From Limnohabitans sp. Rim8 (lineage in GTDB: Bacteria > Pseudomonadota > Gammaproteobacteria > Burkholderiales > Burkholderiaceae_C), in assembly GCA_945897465.1 (NCBI GenBank), contig CAMDFK010000001.1:124001-188000 (forward strand): 64,000 nucleotides of DNA. Direction: 5' to 3'. A model generated the notes under the pieces. The model ran no database searches, was not told where the DNA came from, and was given only the letters and a program-made list of their open reading frames with translations. Made by a program: the position numbers and the translations under genes. How positions within the stretch are numbered: position 1 is the stretch's first letter; each line of letters begins with the position of its first letter. This document shows positions 1 to 8,723 of the stretch, piece by piece.

Positions 1-807
1 GCGTGCGATTCGGCCCAAAGGAGGGTCAAACGCCACGTCTTCGGCAGCCTGCAGGGCCAGGCCCGTGTCCTTGGCCAACAAACTGACATGGGCACGGGGC
101 ACCAGGTCACCGGCCAATGCCCGGTGCATGCGGTCCGAGCCGATCCAGCTTTGCCCGCTGGAGGCCTCGATCACGGACAGCGTGGCCGCGGGCGCCAGGC
201 CCAAGCGTTCGGCCAGGGCCAAGGCCACGGCAGCGCCGGCCAAATTCACAGCCGCCAGCAGGTTGTTGACCAGTTTGGTGCGTGCGCCATCACCCACACG
301 GGTGCCCACGTGAAAGACCTGGTCGCTCAAAGCGTTCAGCAAACTCTGGTGGCGCGTCCAAACGGTATCCGAACAGGCCACCATCAGGCTCATGCGGCCC
401 TCTCGGGCCCGCAAGGGGCCACCAGACATGGGCGCATCCATGCAATCGACGCCCTGCAGCACCAATCGCTGGGCTTGCAACTCGACCGTAGCAGGCCCCA
501 GCGTCGGACACAGCATCACGCACTGGCCGGGCTGCAAGTGCGCACCTGCACCCCCCTTGCCCCAGAGCACCGAATCGGTTTGTGCCGCATCCACCACTGC
601 GACCAGCAACACCCCCTGGGGTGCCAAGGCCTTTGCAGCATGCTCGGCCGAGCTGCAATGCACTGCCCCCAGCGCCACGGCTTGGGCATTCGCCCGTGCA
701 TCGGTGTCATTCACGGCCACTGACCAACCCAAATCGCGCAAGCGTGCCAACATGGCGCCGCCCATATTGCCGGCACCCACCACCGCCACAGCGCTTGAAG
801 GCATCAT
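1..807 (-). CDS. NAD(P)-dependent 3-hydroxyisobutyrate-dehydrogenase-family reductase (3' end beyond window)
   Basis: Reading runs from ATG at 807 off the left edge, giving 269 visible codons of a family usually near 290-300 residues. The dinucleotide-binding motif GAGNMG is at residues 11-16, the substrate signature DAPMSGG at 124-130, and the catalytic lysine in TKLVNN at K178. These mark the beta-hydroxyacid dehydrogenase family (3-hydroxyisobutyrate, tartronate-semialdehyde or glyoxylate/succinic-semialdehyde reductases); the exact substrate cannot be told. The start overlaps the rodA stop as ATGA, so it is probably translationally coupled to rodA, although no functional link is obvious. 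A second ATG follows directly (804). Confidence 0.85.
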   Translation of the reverse strand, partial: MMPSSAVAVVGAGNMGGAMLARLRDLGWSVAVNDTDARANAQAVALGAVHCSSAEHAAKALAPQGVLLVAVVDAAQTDSVLWGKGGAGAHLQPGQCVMLCPTLGPATVELQAQRLVLQGVDCMDAPMSGGPLRAREGRMSLMVACSDTVWTRHQSLLNALSDQVFHVGTRVGDGARTKLVNNLLAAVNLAGAAVALALAERLGLAPAATLSVIEASSGQSWIGSDRMHRALAGDLVPRAHVSLLAKDTGLALQAAEDVAFDPPLGRIAR

Positions 808-1991
808 GTTTGCACCAGTTGTTTGGACTTGGCAATCGACATCAGAATGCCCAGCGCCAGCCCCAAAGTGACCATGGCCGTGCCGCCATAACTGATGAAA
901 GGCAAAGGCACGCCCACGACCGGCAAGATCCCACTGACCATGCCCATGTTCACAAAAGCATAGGTGAAGAAAATCATGGCCATGCTGCCCGCCAACAAAC
1001 GGCTGAACAAGGTGGGTGCCTGCATGGCAATGACCAGGGCCCGGTAAATCAGGAAGAAAAAGCAAGCCAGCAACACCACGCCACCCAACAAGCCGAACTC
1101 TTCACCCAAGGCCGCAAAAATGAAGTCGGTGGTGCGCTCGGGGATGAACTCCAGGTGGGTTTGAGTGCCCTGCATAAAGCCCTTGCCCCAAAAGCCCCCC
1201 GAGCCAATGGCGATCATGCCCTGAATGATGTGAAAGCCCTTGCCCAGCGGGTCTCGGCCAGGATCCAGCAAGGTGCACACCCTTTGGCGCTGGTACTCGC
1301 GCAGCACTCGCCAGTCCACATCAGGCTGGCACAGGCTGGGCTCCATGATCACCAGCACCACAATGCCCACCACAGCCAAACCCACGGGCGGCAAAATCCA
1401 GTGCCACTTGAGACCCGCAAAGAAAATCACGGCCAGGCCAGCAGCCAACACCAGCAATGAAGTCCCCAAATCAGGCTGCTTCAAGATCAAAAACACAGGG
1501 ACGCCCAAAATCAACAACGCCACCGCAAAGTCAAAGGGGCGCAATTGCCCCTCCCGTTTTTGGAACCAGGCGGCCAGCATCAAAGGCAATGCGATTTTCA
1601 GGATCTCGCTGGGCTGGATCACAACCCCCAGATTGATCCAACGCCTGGCCCCTTTTTTGGTGATGCCAAAAATGGCCACGGCCACCAACAAAATCACACC
1701 GACGGTGTAGATCGGAATTGCCCAGGCCATCAGCTTGGATGGTGGAATCTGCGCCACCACAAACATGATGAATCCCGCAATCAACATGTTGCGGCCATGG
1801 TCCACAAAGCGGGTGCCGTGGTCGTAACCCGAGGAATACATGACCAGCATGCCCAAGCAGGCGAGCAAAAAGACAGCAAAAGCCAAAGGCCCGTCAAAGC
1901 CCTCCAGCAATCGCCACAAGCGTTGCATCACGGTGGGCTTTTGAATCACAGAGGACGATCTCAGAGGGGCTTGGCGGGCGGTCTTGTTCAT
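804..1991 (-). CDS. rodA: RodA, SEDS-family peptidoglycan glycosyltransferase
   Basis: RodA polymerises glycan strands for side-wall synthesis in the inner membrane, normally with PBP2. The 395-residue protein has about ten membrane segments, the QPSEILKIALP segment near residue 126, and the PERTTDFIF loop holding the essential aspartate at D289. The C-terminal ISYGGTAMV segment is typical of the SEDS family. The segment before M22 may be an over-long N-terminus; M22 is an alternative start. It starts 6 bases after the gpsA stop. RodA is usually found beside mrdA/mreBCD; none of those is here, so this copy is detached from the elongasome cluster. Confidence 0.95.
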   Translation of the reverse strand: MNKTARQAPLRSSSVIQKPTVMQRLWRLLEGFDGPLAFAVFLLACLGMLVMYSSGYDHGTRFVDHGRNMLIAGFIMFVVAQIPPSKLMAWAIPIYTVGVILLVAVAIFGITKKGARRWINLGVVIQPSEILKIALPLMLAAWFQKREGQLRPFDFAVALLILGVPVFLILKQPDLGTSLLVLAAGLAVIFFAGLKWHWILPPVGLAVVGIVVLVIMEPSLCQPDVDWRVLREYQRQRVCTLLDPGRDPLGKGFHIIQGMIAIGSGGFWGKGFMQGTQTHLEFIPERTTDFIFAALGEEFGLLGGVVLLACFFFLIYRALVIAMQAPTLFSRLLAGSMAMIFFTYAFVNMGMVSGILPVVGVPLPFISYGGTAMVTLGLALGILMSIAKSKQLVQT

Positions 1992-1997
1992 GTCGGA

Positions 1998-2999
1998 TCA
2001 GGCAAATTCGCCTTTGGGGTCACGCCCCATCAGGGCTGCGACTGCCTCACGGGGACTCCAGCTGGCATCCAGCAAGGCCACCACCGCCTCGGTGATCGGC
2101 ATGTCGACACCCAGGGCACGGGCACGTTGCAGGACGGTGCGGGCGCTGTACACACCCTCGGCCACGTGCCCCAGCGATCGCACCGCCTGATCCAGCGACT
2201 GGCCTTGGGCCAGCAACAAACCAACTTTGCGGTTGCGGCTGAGCTCGCCCGTGGCCGTCAACACCAGGTCACCCAAGCCGGACAAACCCATGAACGTGTC
2301 GCTGTGCGCACCCAACGCCAGCCCCAAGCGAGTCATCTCGGCCAAGCCACGTGTGATGAGCGCAGCTCGGGCGTTGAGGCCGAGATGCAGGCCGTCGCAC
2401 AAGCCCGTGGCGATGGCCAACACATTCTTCACGGCCCCACCCACTTCCACGCCCACGATGTCGCTGTTGGCATACACGCGCAAAGCCGGACCATGGAAAG
2501 CCTGCACCAAGGCGTCACGCACAGGGGCATGTGCACTGGCAGCCACAAGGGCGGTCGGCTGTTGTCGCGCCACTTCCAAGGCGAAACTGGGGCCGCTCAA
2601 AGCGCCCGCTTTCAGGTGCGGAGCCACTTGGGCCTGCACCTCGTGCGGCATCAGCCCCGTGCCGGACTCCAGGCCCTTGCACAGCCAAGCGACAGGTGCT
2701 TTCACATCGGCCATGGCCGTGAGGGTGGCCCGCAAACCCGCCATGGGCGTGGCGATGACCCACAAGTCGCACTCTGGTGAGCTTGACAACAAAGACGTCA
2801 AAGGTGCCGATGAAATCTCAATCGCATCGGGCAAATCGACGCCAGGCAGGTAACGGGCATTTTGTTTGTCCGTTCGCAAGGCATCGGCCTGGGCAGCGTC
2901 ACGGGCATGCAAAGTGACGGTGTGCCCGCACGGGTGACAGGCCGCCGCCAATGCCATGGCCGTGCCCCAAGCGCCAGCACCAATGAGGGCGATGTGCAT
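1998..2999 (-). CDS. gpsA: Glycerol-3-phosphate dehydrogenase [NAD(P)+]
   Basis: Cytoplasmic enzyme that reduces dihydroxyacetone phosphate to sn-glycerol-3-phosphate for phospholipid synthesis. The 333-residue product begins [16 protein letters not shown] with the Rossmann motif, and contains [13 protein letters not shown] with the catalytic lysine and the C-terminal LMGRDPKGE ending. The reading frame is open further upstream, but that would run into secB, so ATG 2999 is chosen. Order rhodanese-grxC-secB-gpsA matches the yibN-grxC-secB-gpsA order known from E. coli, supporting the identification. Confidence 0.96.
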   Translation of the reverse strand: MHIALIGAGAWGTAMALAAACHPCGHTVTLHARDAAQADALRTDKQNARYLPGVDLPDAIEISSAPLTSLLSSSPECDLWVIATPMAGLRATLTAMADVKAPVAWLCKGLESGTGLMPHEVQAQVAPHLKAGALSGPSFALEVARQQPTALVAASAHAPVRDALVQAFHGPALRVYANSDIVGVEVGGAVKNVLAIATGLCDGLHLGLNARAALITRGLAEMTRLGLALGAHSDTFMGLSGLGDLVLTATGELSRNRKVGLLLAQGQSLDQAVRSLGHVAEGVYSARTVLQRARALGVDMPITEAVVALLDASWSPREAVAALMGRDPKGEFA

Positions 3000-3024
3000 G
3001 GTCCGGCTGAACCTCGGGTTCTGC

Positions 3025-3504
3025 TTACTGCTTGATCGCAGCGGCCTGCTCGGCTTGCTGAACTTGTTGCTGCTCGTACATGGCTTGGAAGTTGATCTCG
3101 GCCAAGTGCACCGGCGGGAAGCCCGCACGGGTAATCAGGTCGGCCACATTGCCACGCAGGTAGGGGTAAACGATTTGCGGGCAAGCGATGCCCATCACAG
3201 GCCCCATCTGCTCGTCAGGCAGGTTGCGGATTTCGAAAATACCGCCTTGTTTGCACTCGACCAAGAAGACGGTTTTATCGGCAATTTTGGTCTGCACGGT
3301 CGCGGTCACGCAGACCTCAAAAACACCCTCGGCGACGGGTGTGGCTTCCACGCCCAGTTGGATGTCCACGCTGGGTTGCTGCTGGTCGAGCAAGATGGCG
3401 GGTGAATTGGGTTGCTCCAGCGAAGCCTCTTTCAGGTAAACACGCTGAATCTGGAAAACAGGGGCTTGGGCTTCTGGGCTTGGGGTGACGGCTGTATCGG
3501 ACAT
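3025..3504 (-). CDS. secB: Protein-export chaperone SecB
   Basis: Tetrameric cytosolic chaperone that keeps preproteins unfolded and hands them to SecA. The 159-residue sequence carries the family hallmarks: the [14 protein letters not shown] start of the fold, CKQGGIFEI, and [10 protein letters not shown] followed by [12 protein letters not shown]. The C-terminus is glutamine/alanine-rich, as usual. It lies 25 bases upstream of gpsA and downstream of grxC in one string. The C-terminal part of its partner SecA is encoded at the right end of this window. Confidence 0.97.
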   Translation of the reverse strand: MSDTAVTPSPEAQAPVFQIQRVYLKEASLEQPNSPAILLDQQQPSVDIQLGVEATPVAEGVFEVCVTATVQTKIADKTVFLVECKQGGIFEIRNLPDEQMGPVMGIACPQIVYPYLRGNVADLITRAGFPPVHLAEINFQAMYEQQQVQQAEQAAAIKQ

Positions 3505-3635
3505 GGGTAAATCTCTGAAAGGGTGGCGCCGAAATCAAACGGGCCTGAAAAAAGAAAGAGGAATCATTATCGGCGATCAAAGCAGAACCTCGGCGGCGTC
3601 TTGGCTTGAGTCAACCCTGACTGCCTGGCTCGGCT

Positions 3636-3896
3636 TCAATCCGCTTGGAGCAAGGGCAACAAAGCGCCTTTGGCGTCGAGCGCCATCAGGTCATCACATC
3701 CGCCCACATGGGTCTGGCCGATGAAAATTTGGGGGACTGTGCGGCGCCCGGTGATTTGCATCATGTGATCGCGCTGAGCAGAATCGGTGTCGATGCGAAT
3801 CTCTTCGATCTGATCCACCCCCTTGGACTTGAGGATTTGCTTGGCTCTCACGCAGTAGGGGCAAACAGCGGTGGTGTACATCTTGACGGCGGGCAT
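3636..3896 (-). CDS. grxC: Glutaredoxin 3
   Basis: Small 86-residue dithiol glutaredoxin, reducing protein disulfides with glutathione. The redox motif CPYC is at residues 12-15, and the glutathione-binding TVPQIFIG and GGCDDL segments follow. Length and motifs are standard for GrxC. It is followed by secB after 131 bases in which I see no further gene. Its neighbour upstream is a rhodanese, as in the conserved yibN-grxC-secB-gpsA arrangement. Confidence 0.95.
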   Translation of the reverse strand: MPAVKMYTTAVCPYCVRAKQILKSKGVDQIEEIRIDTDSAQRDHMMQITGRRTVPQIFIGQTHVGGCDDLMALDAKGALLPLLQAD

Positions 3897-3939
3897 GGGG
3901 TTCCTTATGGCGAAGCGGAGGGAAATGGGTCAAAACGGT

Positions 3940-4341
3940 TCAGAATTTTTCTGTGGGCATGCTGGCTGCGGTCCAAGCGCGTAAACCGCCCGAGAGGGAC
4001 TGCACGTTCTCGTAGCCGAGTTTGCGGGCCGTTGCTGCAGCCCGCGCCGAACGTGCGCCCACCTGACACACCATGATGACATGGGCAGACTTGTTTTTGA
4101 CCACCTGTTGCAGTTTGTCTTCCAGTTGTCCCAAGGGCAAATTTTTAGCGCCAATCACATGGCCACGGGCAAACTCATCGGGCTCACACACGTCAAGGAC
4201 CACCGCTTTGTCGCGGTTCATCAGTTGCACCATGGCTTGGGGATCCACGCCACTGCCCTTGTTCAACACTGGCAAAAGCAAAGCCAAACCCGAAGCCAGC
4301 GCCATGGCCAGCAACATCCAGTTATCAATGAGAAAGTTCAC
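3940..4341 (-). CDS. Membrane-anchored rhodanese-like protein (YibN type)
   Basis: 133 residues: one N-terminal membrane segment (about residues 8-26), then a single rhodanese domain. The active-site loop is CQVGARS with the sulfur-carrying cysteine at C92, so the domain should be catalytically competent. YibN-type proteins are inner-membrane rhodaneses whose physiological sulfur acceptor is unclear; the gene order with grxC, secB and gpsA is the reason to compare it with YibN. The first gene of the minus-strand string, it is divergent from gpmA, with 125 bases between that must hold both promoters. Confidence 0.88.
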   Translation of the reverse strand: MNFLIDNWMLLAMALASGLALLLPVLNKGSGVDPQAMVQLMNRDKAVVLDVCEPDEFARGHVIGAKNLPLGQLEDKLQQVVKNKSAHVIMVCQVGARSARAAATARKLGYENVQSLSGGLRAWTAASMPTEKF

Positions 4342-4466
4342 GAATCAAACCTTTTTAGGCAAAAAACAAAGGCCCGATCTAAGGCCCGACAACGTCGATT
4401 CTAAAATGATGCGCACAACCTTTGTTCCACCCACCCTCTGCGCCCCCTTTTCGGCCTGATTTACCC

Positions 4467-5204
4467 ATGCACAAACTTGTCCTCATTCGCCATGGCGAAT
4501 CCACCTGGAACTTGGAAAACCGCTTCACTGGATGGACCGACGTGGACCTGACCCCCACAGGTGTGAGCCAAGCCATGTCGGCGGGCCAACTGCTCAAAGC
4601 CGAAGGTTGGGACTTTGACCTGTGCTACACCTCGGTGCTCAAGCGGGCCATCCACACGCTTTGGTACACCCTGGACGAGATGGACCGGACCTGGCTGCCC
4701 GTGGTCAAGGACCACCGCCTCAACGAACGCCACTACGGCGCCCTGCAGGGGCTGAACAAAGCCGACATGGCCAAAAAGTTTGGCGACGAGCAGGTGCTGG
4801 TCTGGCGACGCAGCTACGACACCCCGCCCCCCGCACTGGAAGCGAACGACCCCCGCTGTGAGCGCAGTGACCGCCGCTACCCCGACCCGGCCGTGGTACC
4901 TCTGACCGAATGCCTGAAAGACACCGTGGCCCGCGTGCTGCCGGCTTGGAACGACAGCATTGCGCCCAGCATTCTGGCGGGCAAGCGTGTCTTGATCGCT
5001 GCACACGGCAACTCCATCCGCGCCCTGATCAAATATTTGGACGGTATTTCTGAGACCGACATCGTGCACCTGAACATCCCCAATGGCATTCCTTTGGTGT
5101 ACGAGTTGGACAAAGACCTCCGTCCCATTCGCCACTATTACCTGGGTGACGCCGAAGCGGCGGCCAAAGCCGCTGCCGCAGTGGCCAGCCAAGGCAAAGC
5201 CTGA
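4467..5204 (+). CDS. gpmA: 2,3-bisphosphoglycerate-dependent phosphoglycerate mutase
   Basis: Glycolytic/gluconeogenic enzyme interconverting 3- and 2-phosphoglycerate through a phosphohistidine. The 245-residue product starts [12 protein letters not shown] with the catalytic histidine at H9, followed by [25 protein letters not shown] and, near the C-terminus, [19 protein letters not shown] 4467 is chosen because it places the RHGES motif at the usual distance from the N-terminus; an upstream in-frame extension adds unrelated residues. The C-terminus has an extra alanine-rich tail. Confidence 0.96.
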   Translation: MHKLVLIRHGESTWNLENRFTGWTDVDLTPTGVSQAMSAGQLLKAEGWDFDLCYTSVLKRAIHTLWYTLDEMDRTWLPVVKDHRLNERHYGALQGLNKADMAKKFGDEQVLVWRRSYDTPPPALEANDPRCERSDRRYPDPAVVPLTECLKDTVARVLPAWNDSIAPSILAGKRVLIAAHGNSIRALIKYLDGISETDIVHLNIPNGIPLVYELDKDLRPIRHYYLGDAEAAAKAAAAVASQGKA

Positions 5205-5236
5205 CCCCGCGACGCCTTTTACAGGAAATTACAAGC

Positions 5237-5259
5237 CAAGCCCCACGGCACGGGGCTTG
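5237..5259 (+). terminator. GC-rich hairpin after gpmA, possible terminator without U-run
   Basis: CAAGCCCC and GGGGCTTG form a perfect 8-bp stem around a 7-base loop, 32 bases after the gpmA stop. No T-run follows; instead the AT-rich sequence leading to the S41 protease begins. It could slow or end gpmA transcripts, or be a structured leader of the next gene. Confidence 0.3.
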
Positions 5260-5303
5260 CGGGTGTATATTGATTTGAATTTCACTGCACATGCACACGC
5301 AAA

Positions 5304-6752
5304 ATGGGACATAAACTCAAGATCGTTGGATGGCTCAGCATTGGCGCTTTGGCCGGTGCCCTCACCACCATGTCGCTGCAAACCGTGGCTCGCGGCAACA
5401 TGGCCCCCCTGCCTCTGGAAGAGCTGCAGCAATTGGCGGCCGTGTTCGGCATGGTCAAAAGCGACTACGTCGAACCGGTGGACGAGAAAAAACTGATCAC
5501 CGAAGCCATCTCTGGCATGGTGGCCAGCCTGGATCCGCATTCACAGTATTTCGACAAGAAAAGTTTCAAAGAATTCTCAGAGGGCACGTCGGGCCGTTTT
5601 GTTGGTGTGGGCATCGAAATCAGCCAAGAAGATGGCCTGGTCAAAATCGTCACCCCCATCGAAGGCTCCCCGGCTGACCGGGCCGGCCTCAAAACCAATG
5701 ACCTGATCACCAAAGTCGACGACACACCCCTCAAAGGGCTGTCGCTCAGCGAAGCCGTCAAGCGCATGCGCGGCGAGCCCAAGACCAAAGTGGTACTCAC
5801 CGTTTTCCGCAAGGATGAGAACCGCACCTTCCCGGTCACCATCATTCGCGAAGAAATCAAGACCCAATCGGTCAAATCCAAACTGATCGAACCCGGCTAC
5901 GGCTGGATCCGCGTCTCTCAATTCCAAGAACGCACTGTTGAAGACTTTGCCCGCAAGATCGAAGACATGTACAAGCAAGACCCCCAGCTCAAGGGCTTGG
6001 TGCTGGACTTGCGCAACGACCCGGGCGGCTTGCTGGACGCGGCTGTGGCCCTGTCGGCGGCCTTCTTGCCCGAAAACGTCACGGTGGTCACCACCAACGG
6101 CCAATTGGCCGAGAGCAAATTCACTTACAAGGCCTCGCCCCAGTTCTGGCGGCGCAACAGCAGCAACGACCCCATCACCCGCATGACGAAAGCCACCGAC
6201 GGTGCTTTGAAAAAAGTGCCTTTGGTGGTACTGGTCAACGAAGGCTCGGCTTCTGCCAGTGAGATTGTGGCCGGTGCCTTGCAAGACTACAAACGCGCCA
6301 CCCTCATGGGCAGCCAGACCTTTGGCAAAGGCTCGGTGCAGACCGTGCGCCAGTTGGGCCCTGATACCGCCCTGAAAATCACCACCGCCCGTTACTACAC
6401 GCCAACAGGCCGCGCCATCCAGGCCAAAGGCATCGTGCCCGATGTGATGCTGGACGAGACCGAAAACGGCAACGTTTTTGCTGCGCTGCGCACCCGTGAA
6501 GCCGACCTGGGCAAACACCTGTCCAACGGCAAAGAAGCCGAAGAGAAAAAAGACCCGGCCCGCGAAAAAGCGCGTGAAGAGGCCATGAAAAAGCTGGAAG
6601 AAGACGCCAAAAAACCACTCTCCGAACGTCGTCTGCCTGAATTTGGCTCCGACAAGGACTTCCAGCTGGCCCAAGCCATCAAGCAGCTCAAAGGCCAACC
6701 CGTCAAAGCCAGCACCACTTTGGCCGAGCGCAAAGTCGACAAGAAAGACTGA
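5304..6752 (+). CDS. S41-family C-terminal processing protease (CtpA/Prc type)
   Basis: 482-residue protein exported by an N-terminal hydrophobic segment (about residues 7-28), acting in the periplasm. A PDZ domain spans roughly 95-175; the protease domain holds GSASASE with the likely nucleophile S317 and the general-base lysine K342 in TFGKGSVQ, the 25-residue spacing seen in Prc. The charged, lysine/glutamate-rich C-terminus (about 400-450) is probably helical. Such enzymes trim or degrade periplasmic proteins, including cell-wall hydrolases. It lies between gpmA and moeB on the same strand. Confidence 0.93.
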   Translation: MGHKLKIVGWLSIGALAGALTTMSLQTVARGNMAPLPLEELQQLAAVFGMVKSDYVEPVDEKKLITEAISGMVASLDPHSQYFDKKSFKEFSEGTSGRFVGVGIEISQEDGLVKIVTPIEGSPADRAGLKTNDLITKVDDTPLKGLSLSEAVKRMRGEPKTKVVLTVFRKDENRTFPVTIIREEIKTQSVKSKLIEPGYGWIRVSQFQERTVEDFARKIEDMYKQDPQLKGLVLDLRNDPGGLLDAAVALSAAFLPENVTVVTTNGQLAESKFTYKASPQFWRRNSSNDPITRMTKATDGALKKVPLVVLVNEGSASASEIVAGALQDYKRATLMGSQTFGKGSVQTVRQLGPDTALKITTARYYTPTGRAIQAKGIVPDVMLDETENGNVFAALRTREADLGKHLSNGKEAEEKKDPAREKAREEAMKKLEEDAKKPLSERRLPEFGSDKDFQLAQAIKQLKGQPVKASTTLAERKVDKKD

Positions 6753-6778
6753 GCGCAAACGGCTGACAAAGACTGCCC

Positions 6779-7534
6779 ATGGATGACACGCAGCTGCTGC
6801 GTTATTCGCGGCACATCCTGCTCAACGAGCTGGGCATCGACGGCCAGGAAAAACTCTTGGCCTCGCATGCCCTCGTCATCGGTGCAGGCGGTCTGGGCTC
6901 TCCGGTCAGCTTGTACCTGGGCAGCGCAGGCGTGGGCCACATCACCGTGGTCGACCATGACGAGGTGGACGCCACCAACTTGCAGCGCCAAATTGCCCAC
7001 ACCTTGGGCCGGGTGGGTCAGCCCAAAGCCGAGTCGGTGGGCACCGCCATCGCCCAGATCAACCCCGATGTGCGTGTCACGTCCATCACACAACGCGCGG
7101 ATGCGACCCTGCTGAACACCTTGGTGGCCCAAGCCAATGTGGTGATCGACTGCTGCGACAACTTTGAAACACGCCAAGCCGTGAACCTGGCCTGCGTGGT
7201 GCACCGCAAGCCCTTGGTCTCTGGCGCGGCCATCCGCATGGACGGCCAGGTTTCGGTGTTTGACAGCACGCAGGCCGATGCGCCTTGCTACGCCTGCATC
7301 TTCCCGCCTGAGCAGCTGCCCGAGGAAACCCGTTGCGCCACCATGGGCGTGTTCGCACCGCTGGTGGGCATCATCGGCACGGTGCAAGCGGCCGAAGCCC
7401 TCAAAATCCTGAGCGGCATGGGCAGCCAAATGGCTGGGCGTTTGCTCATGCTCGACGGGCGCGAGCTGTCTTGGACCGACATCCGCATGCTGCGCAACCC
7501 GGATTGCCCGGTTTGCGCGGCCCACCGGGACTGA
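6779..7534 (+). CDS. moeB: MoeB/ThiF-family adenylyltransferase
   Basis: E1-like enzyme that adenylates the C-terminus of a sulfur-carrier protein (MoaD or ThiS). In 251 residues it shows the nucleotide motif GAGGLGS near residue 36, the conserved arginine of the RYSRH start, the RCATMGVFAPLVG segment, and two zinc-binding pairs, CYAC and CPVC. MoeB and ThiF cannot be separated with certainty from sequence alone; no thi or moa genes are adjacent. It follows the S41 protease by 26 bases and is likely cotranscribed. Confidence 0.88.
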   Translation: MDDTQLLRYSRHILLNELGIDGQEKLLASHALVIGAGGLGSPVSLYLGSAGVGHITVVDHDEVDATNLQRQIAHTLGRVGQPKAESVGTAIAQINPDVRVTSITQRADATLLNTLVAQANVVIDCCDNFETRQAVNLACVVHRKPLVSGAAIRMDGQVSVFDSTQADAPCYACIFPPEQLPEETRCATMGVFAPLVGIIGTVQAAEALKILSGMGSQMAGRLLMLDGRELSWTDIRMLRNPDCPVCAAHRD

Positions 7535-7567
7535 ACTGCCGGAGCAGTCGCGCCAAAGCCAACATGA

Positions 7568-8089
7568 TCAGTTGGTGGAACAGCGCCCGTTGAATTTTCT
7601 GAACAAAGCCGGTGACATGGGGTCCTCGCGCCCAGCAAACAAGCCTCGCTTTTCTTTTTTCGCTTGGCGCTGCAAAGCGGCTTACGGTCCCCGGCCTGTT
7701 CGAAATTGGTAAGCCCAAGCCATGCCCGATCGCACCATTTCAGCGCCCAAATCCACCCCGTCCACCGACAGGCGGCCGATGTCCCGTCCATAACTGTCGT
7801 GCCCCAGCAACTGGACCTGCACAGGCTTGCGCAACACCAGCGCGATCATGGCGTCACGCGCTGCTGCACCACCAGGCTGGCATGCTTCAGGGGCATCCAC
7901 GGCATCGAGGCGCAACTTGACCGGTTCTTGCTGACCCGGGCGCACCACCAAAACCGTGTCGCCGTCCATCACCCAGCTGACCCATCCGGTCCAGACCTCG
8001 GACTTGGCTTGCTTGTTTAACTGGGCCTGTTGTGCACAAACACTCCCCAGCCCGAAGAACAAGACGCAGGCCAATCCCCACGCCCTCAT
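7568..8089 (-). pseudogene. Staphylococcal-nuclease-like (thermonuclease family) gene interrupted by in-frame TAA
   Basis: Starting at ATG 8089 (ATGA overlap with the marR stop), a signal peptide (residues 1-19) is followed by an SNase domain with candidate catalytic residues D44, R60, D65, E68 and R102. Translation ends at a TAA at 7684-7682 after GRGP, giving 135 residues. The same frame then continues for 37 codons (AALQRQAKKEKRGLFAG and onward) to a TGA at 7570-7568. That stretch looks like the C-terminal helix normal in this family, and a tyrosine codon at the TAA position would restore it. So this is either a nonsense-mutated gene, a sequencing error, or a functional truncated enzyme, since all active-site residues precede the stop. 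Confidence 0.8.
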
Positions 8090-8610
8090 GCCGGGCTCCG
8101 CGCCAGCAAGCCACGCCTGCGGTTGGCTTTTGGCCAATGGGGATCGAGCTCAACGACCAAACTTTGGGCACGCGCCTGCAAACGCGCGAGGGCATCGTCA
8201 AACAGGACCACCTCGTTGGCCTGCAAGGCACTCAAAATCTGGCCATTGATGGCCTGAATACTTGGCATCAGTTGGTCGTACAGTTGCCGCCCAACAGGTG
8301 TCAGTGCCACCCGGGCTCTGCGCCGATCAGCGGGCGTGACCGTGCGCGTGACGAGTTGTTTTTTGACCAAAGACGTCAAGGTGCGAGAGGTTCGAGCGCG
8401 GTCACGGTGCATGCGCTCGGCCAGTGCCGAAGGGGGTAATGCACCGTTTTCATACAACTGCGCCACCACCGCCCACTCCCGGCGCGTGATGCCGTATCCC
8501 CCTTCACACAGCCGCACCACCAGGGCTCCTGCCGTGGCCGACAAGCGGCCCAAACGGTAGAGCAGCAGGTCGTCAATGGAGGCCAAGCGCAGGGACGGTG
8601 ACAGCGGCAT
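8086..8610 (-). CDS. MarR-family transcriptional regulator
   Basis: 174-residue winged-helix regulator. After MPLSPSLRLASIDDLLLYRLGRL the helix-turn-helix region reads REWAVVAQLYENG and LAERMHRDRARTSRTL, followed by the wing with DRRRARVALTPVG, a classic MarR signature. ATG 8610 is preferred; the frame is open for 37 more codons upstream into the intergenic region, but that part resembles nothing. It is divergent from the Bug-type receptor gene, so it may control it and the sulfatase/SulP genes behind it. Its effector is unknown. Confidence 0.88.
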   Translation of the reverse strand: MPLSPSLRLASIDDLLLYRLGRLSATAGALVVRLCEGGYGITRREWAVVAQLYENGALPPSALAERMHRDRARTSRTLTSLVKKQLVTRTVTPADRRRARVALTPVGRQLYDQLMPSIQAINGQILSALQANEVVLFDDALARLQARAQSLVVELDPHWPKANRRRGLLARSPA

Positions 8611-8640
8611 CAGGGTTTTCAGGGGGGATGATGGATTAGA

Positions 8641-8648
8641 ACAATTGT
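8641..8648. promoter_or_regulatory. Candidate MarR operator palindrome
   Basis: ACAATTGT, a perfect 8-base palindrome, lies in the 113-base gap between the divergent marR-like gene and the receptor gene. MarR proteins bind short palindromes in such positions. The match is short and could be chance. Confidence 0.25.
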
Positions 8649-8723
8649 CACTGAAGACTTTACATTGTGGCCTTGTGGATCCGGAATATTGGTTATTTTG
8701 CGACCACTCACCAGGAGACATTC

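Noticed and set aside
5577-6758. 393-codon minus-strand frame opposite the S41 protease
   Set aside because: Phe/Gly/Val-rich antisense frame of a well-supported protease gene.
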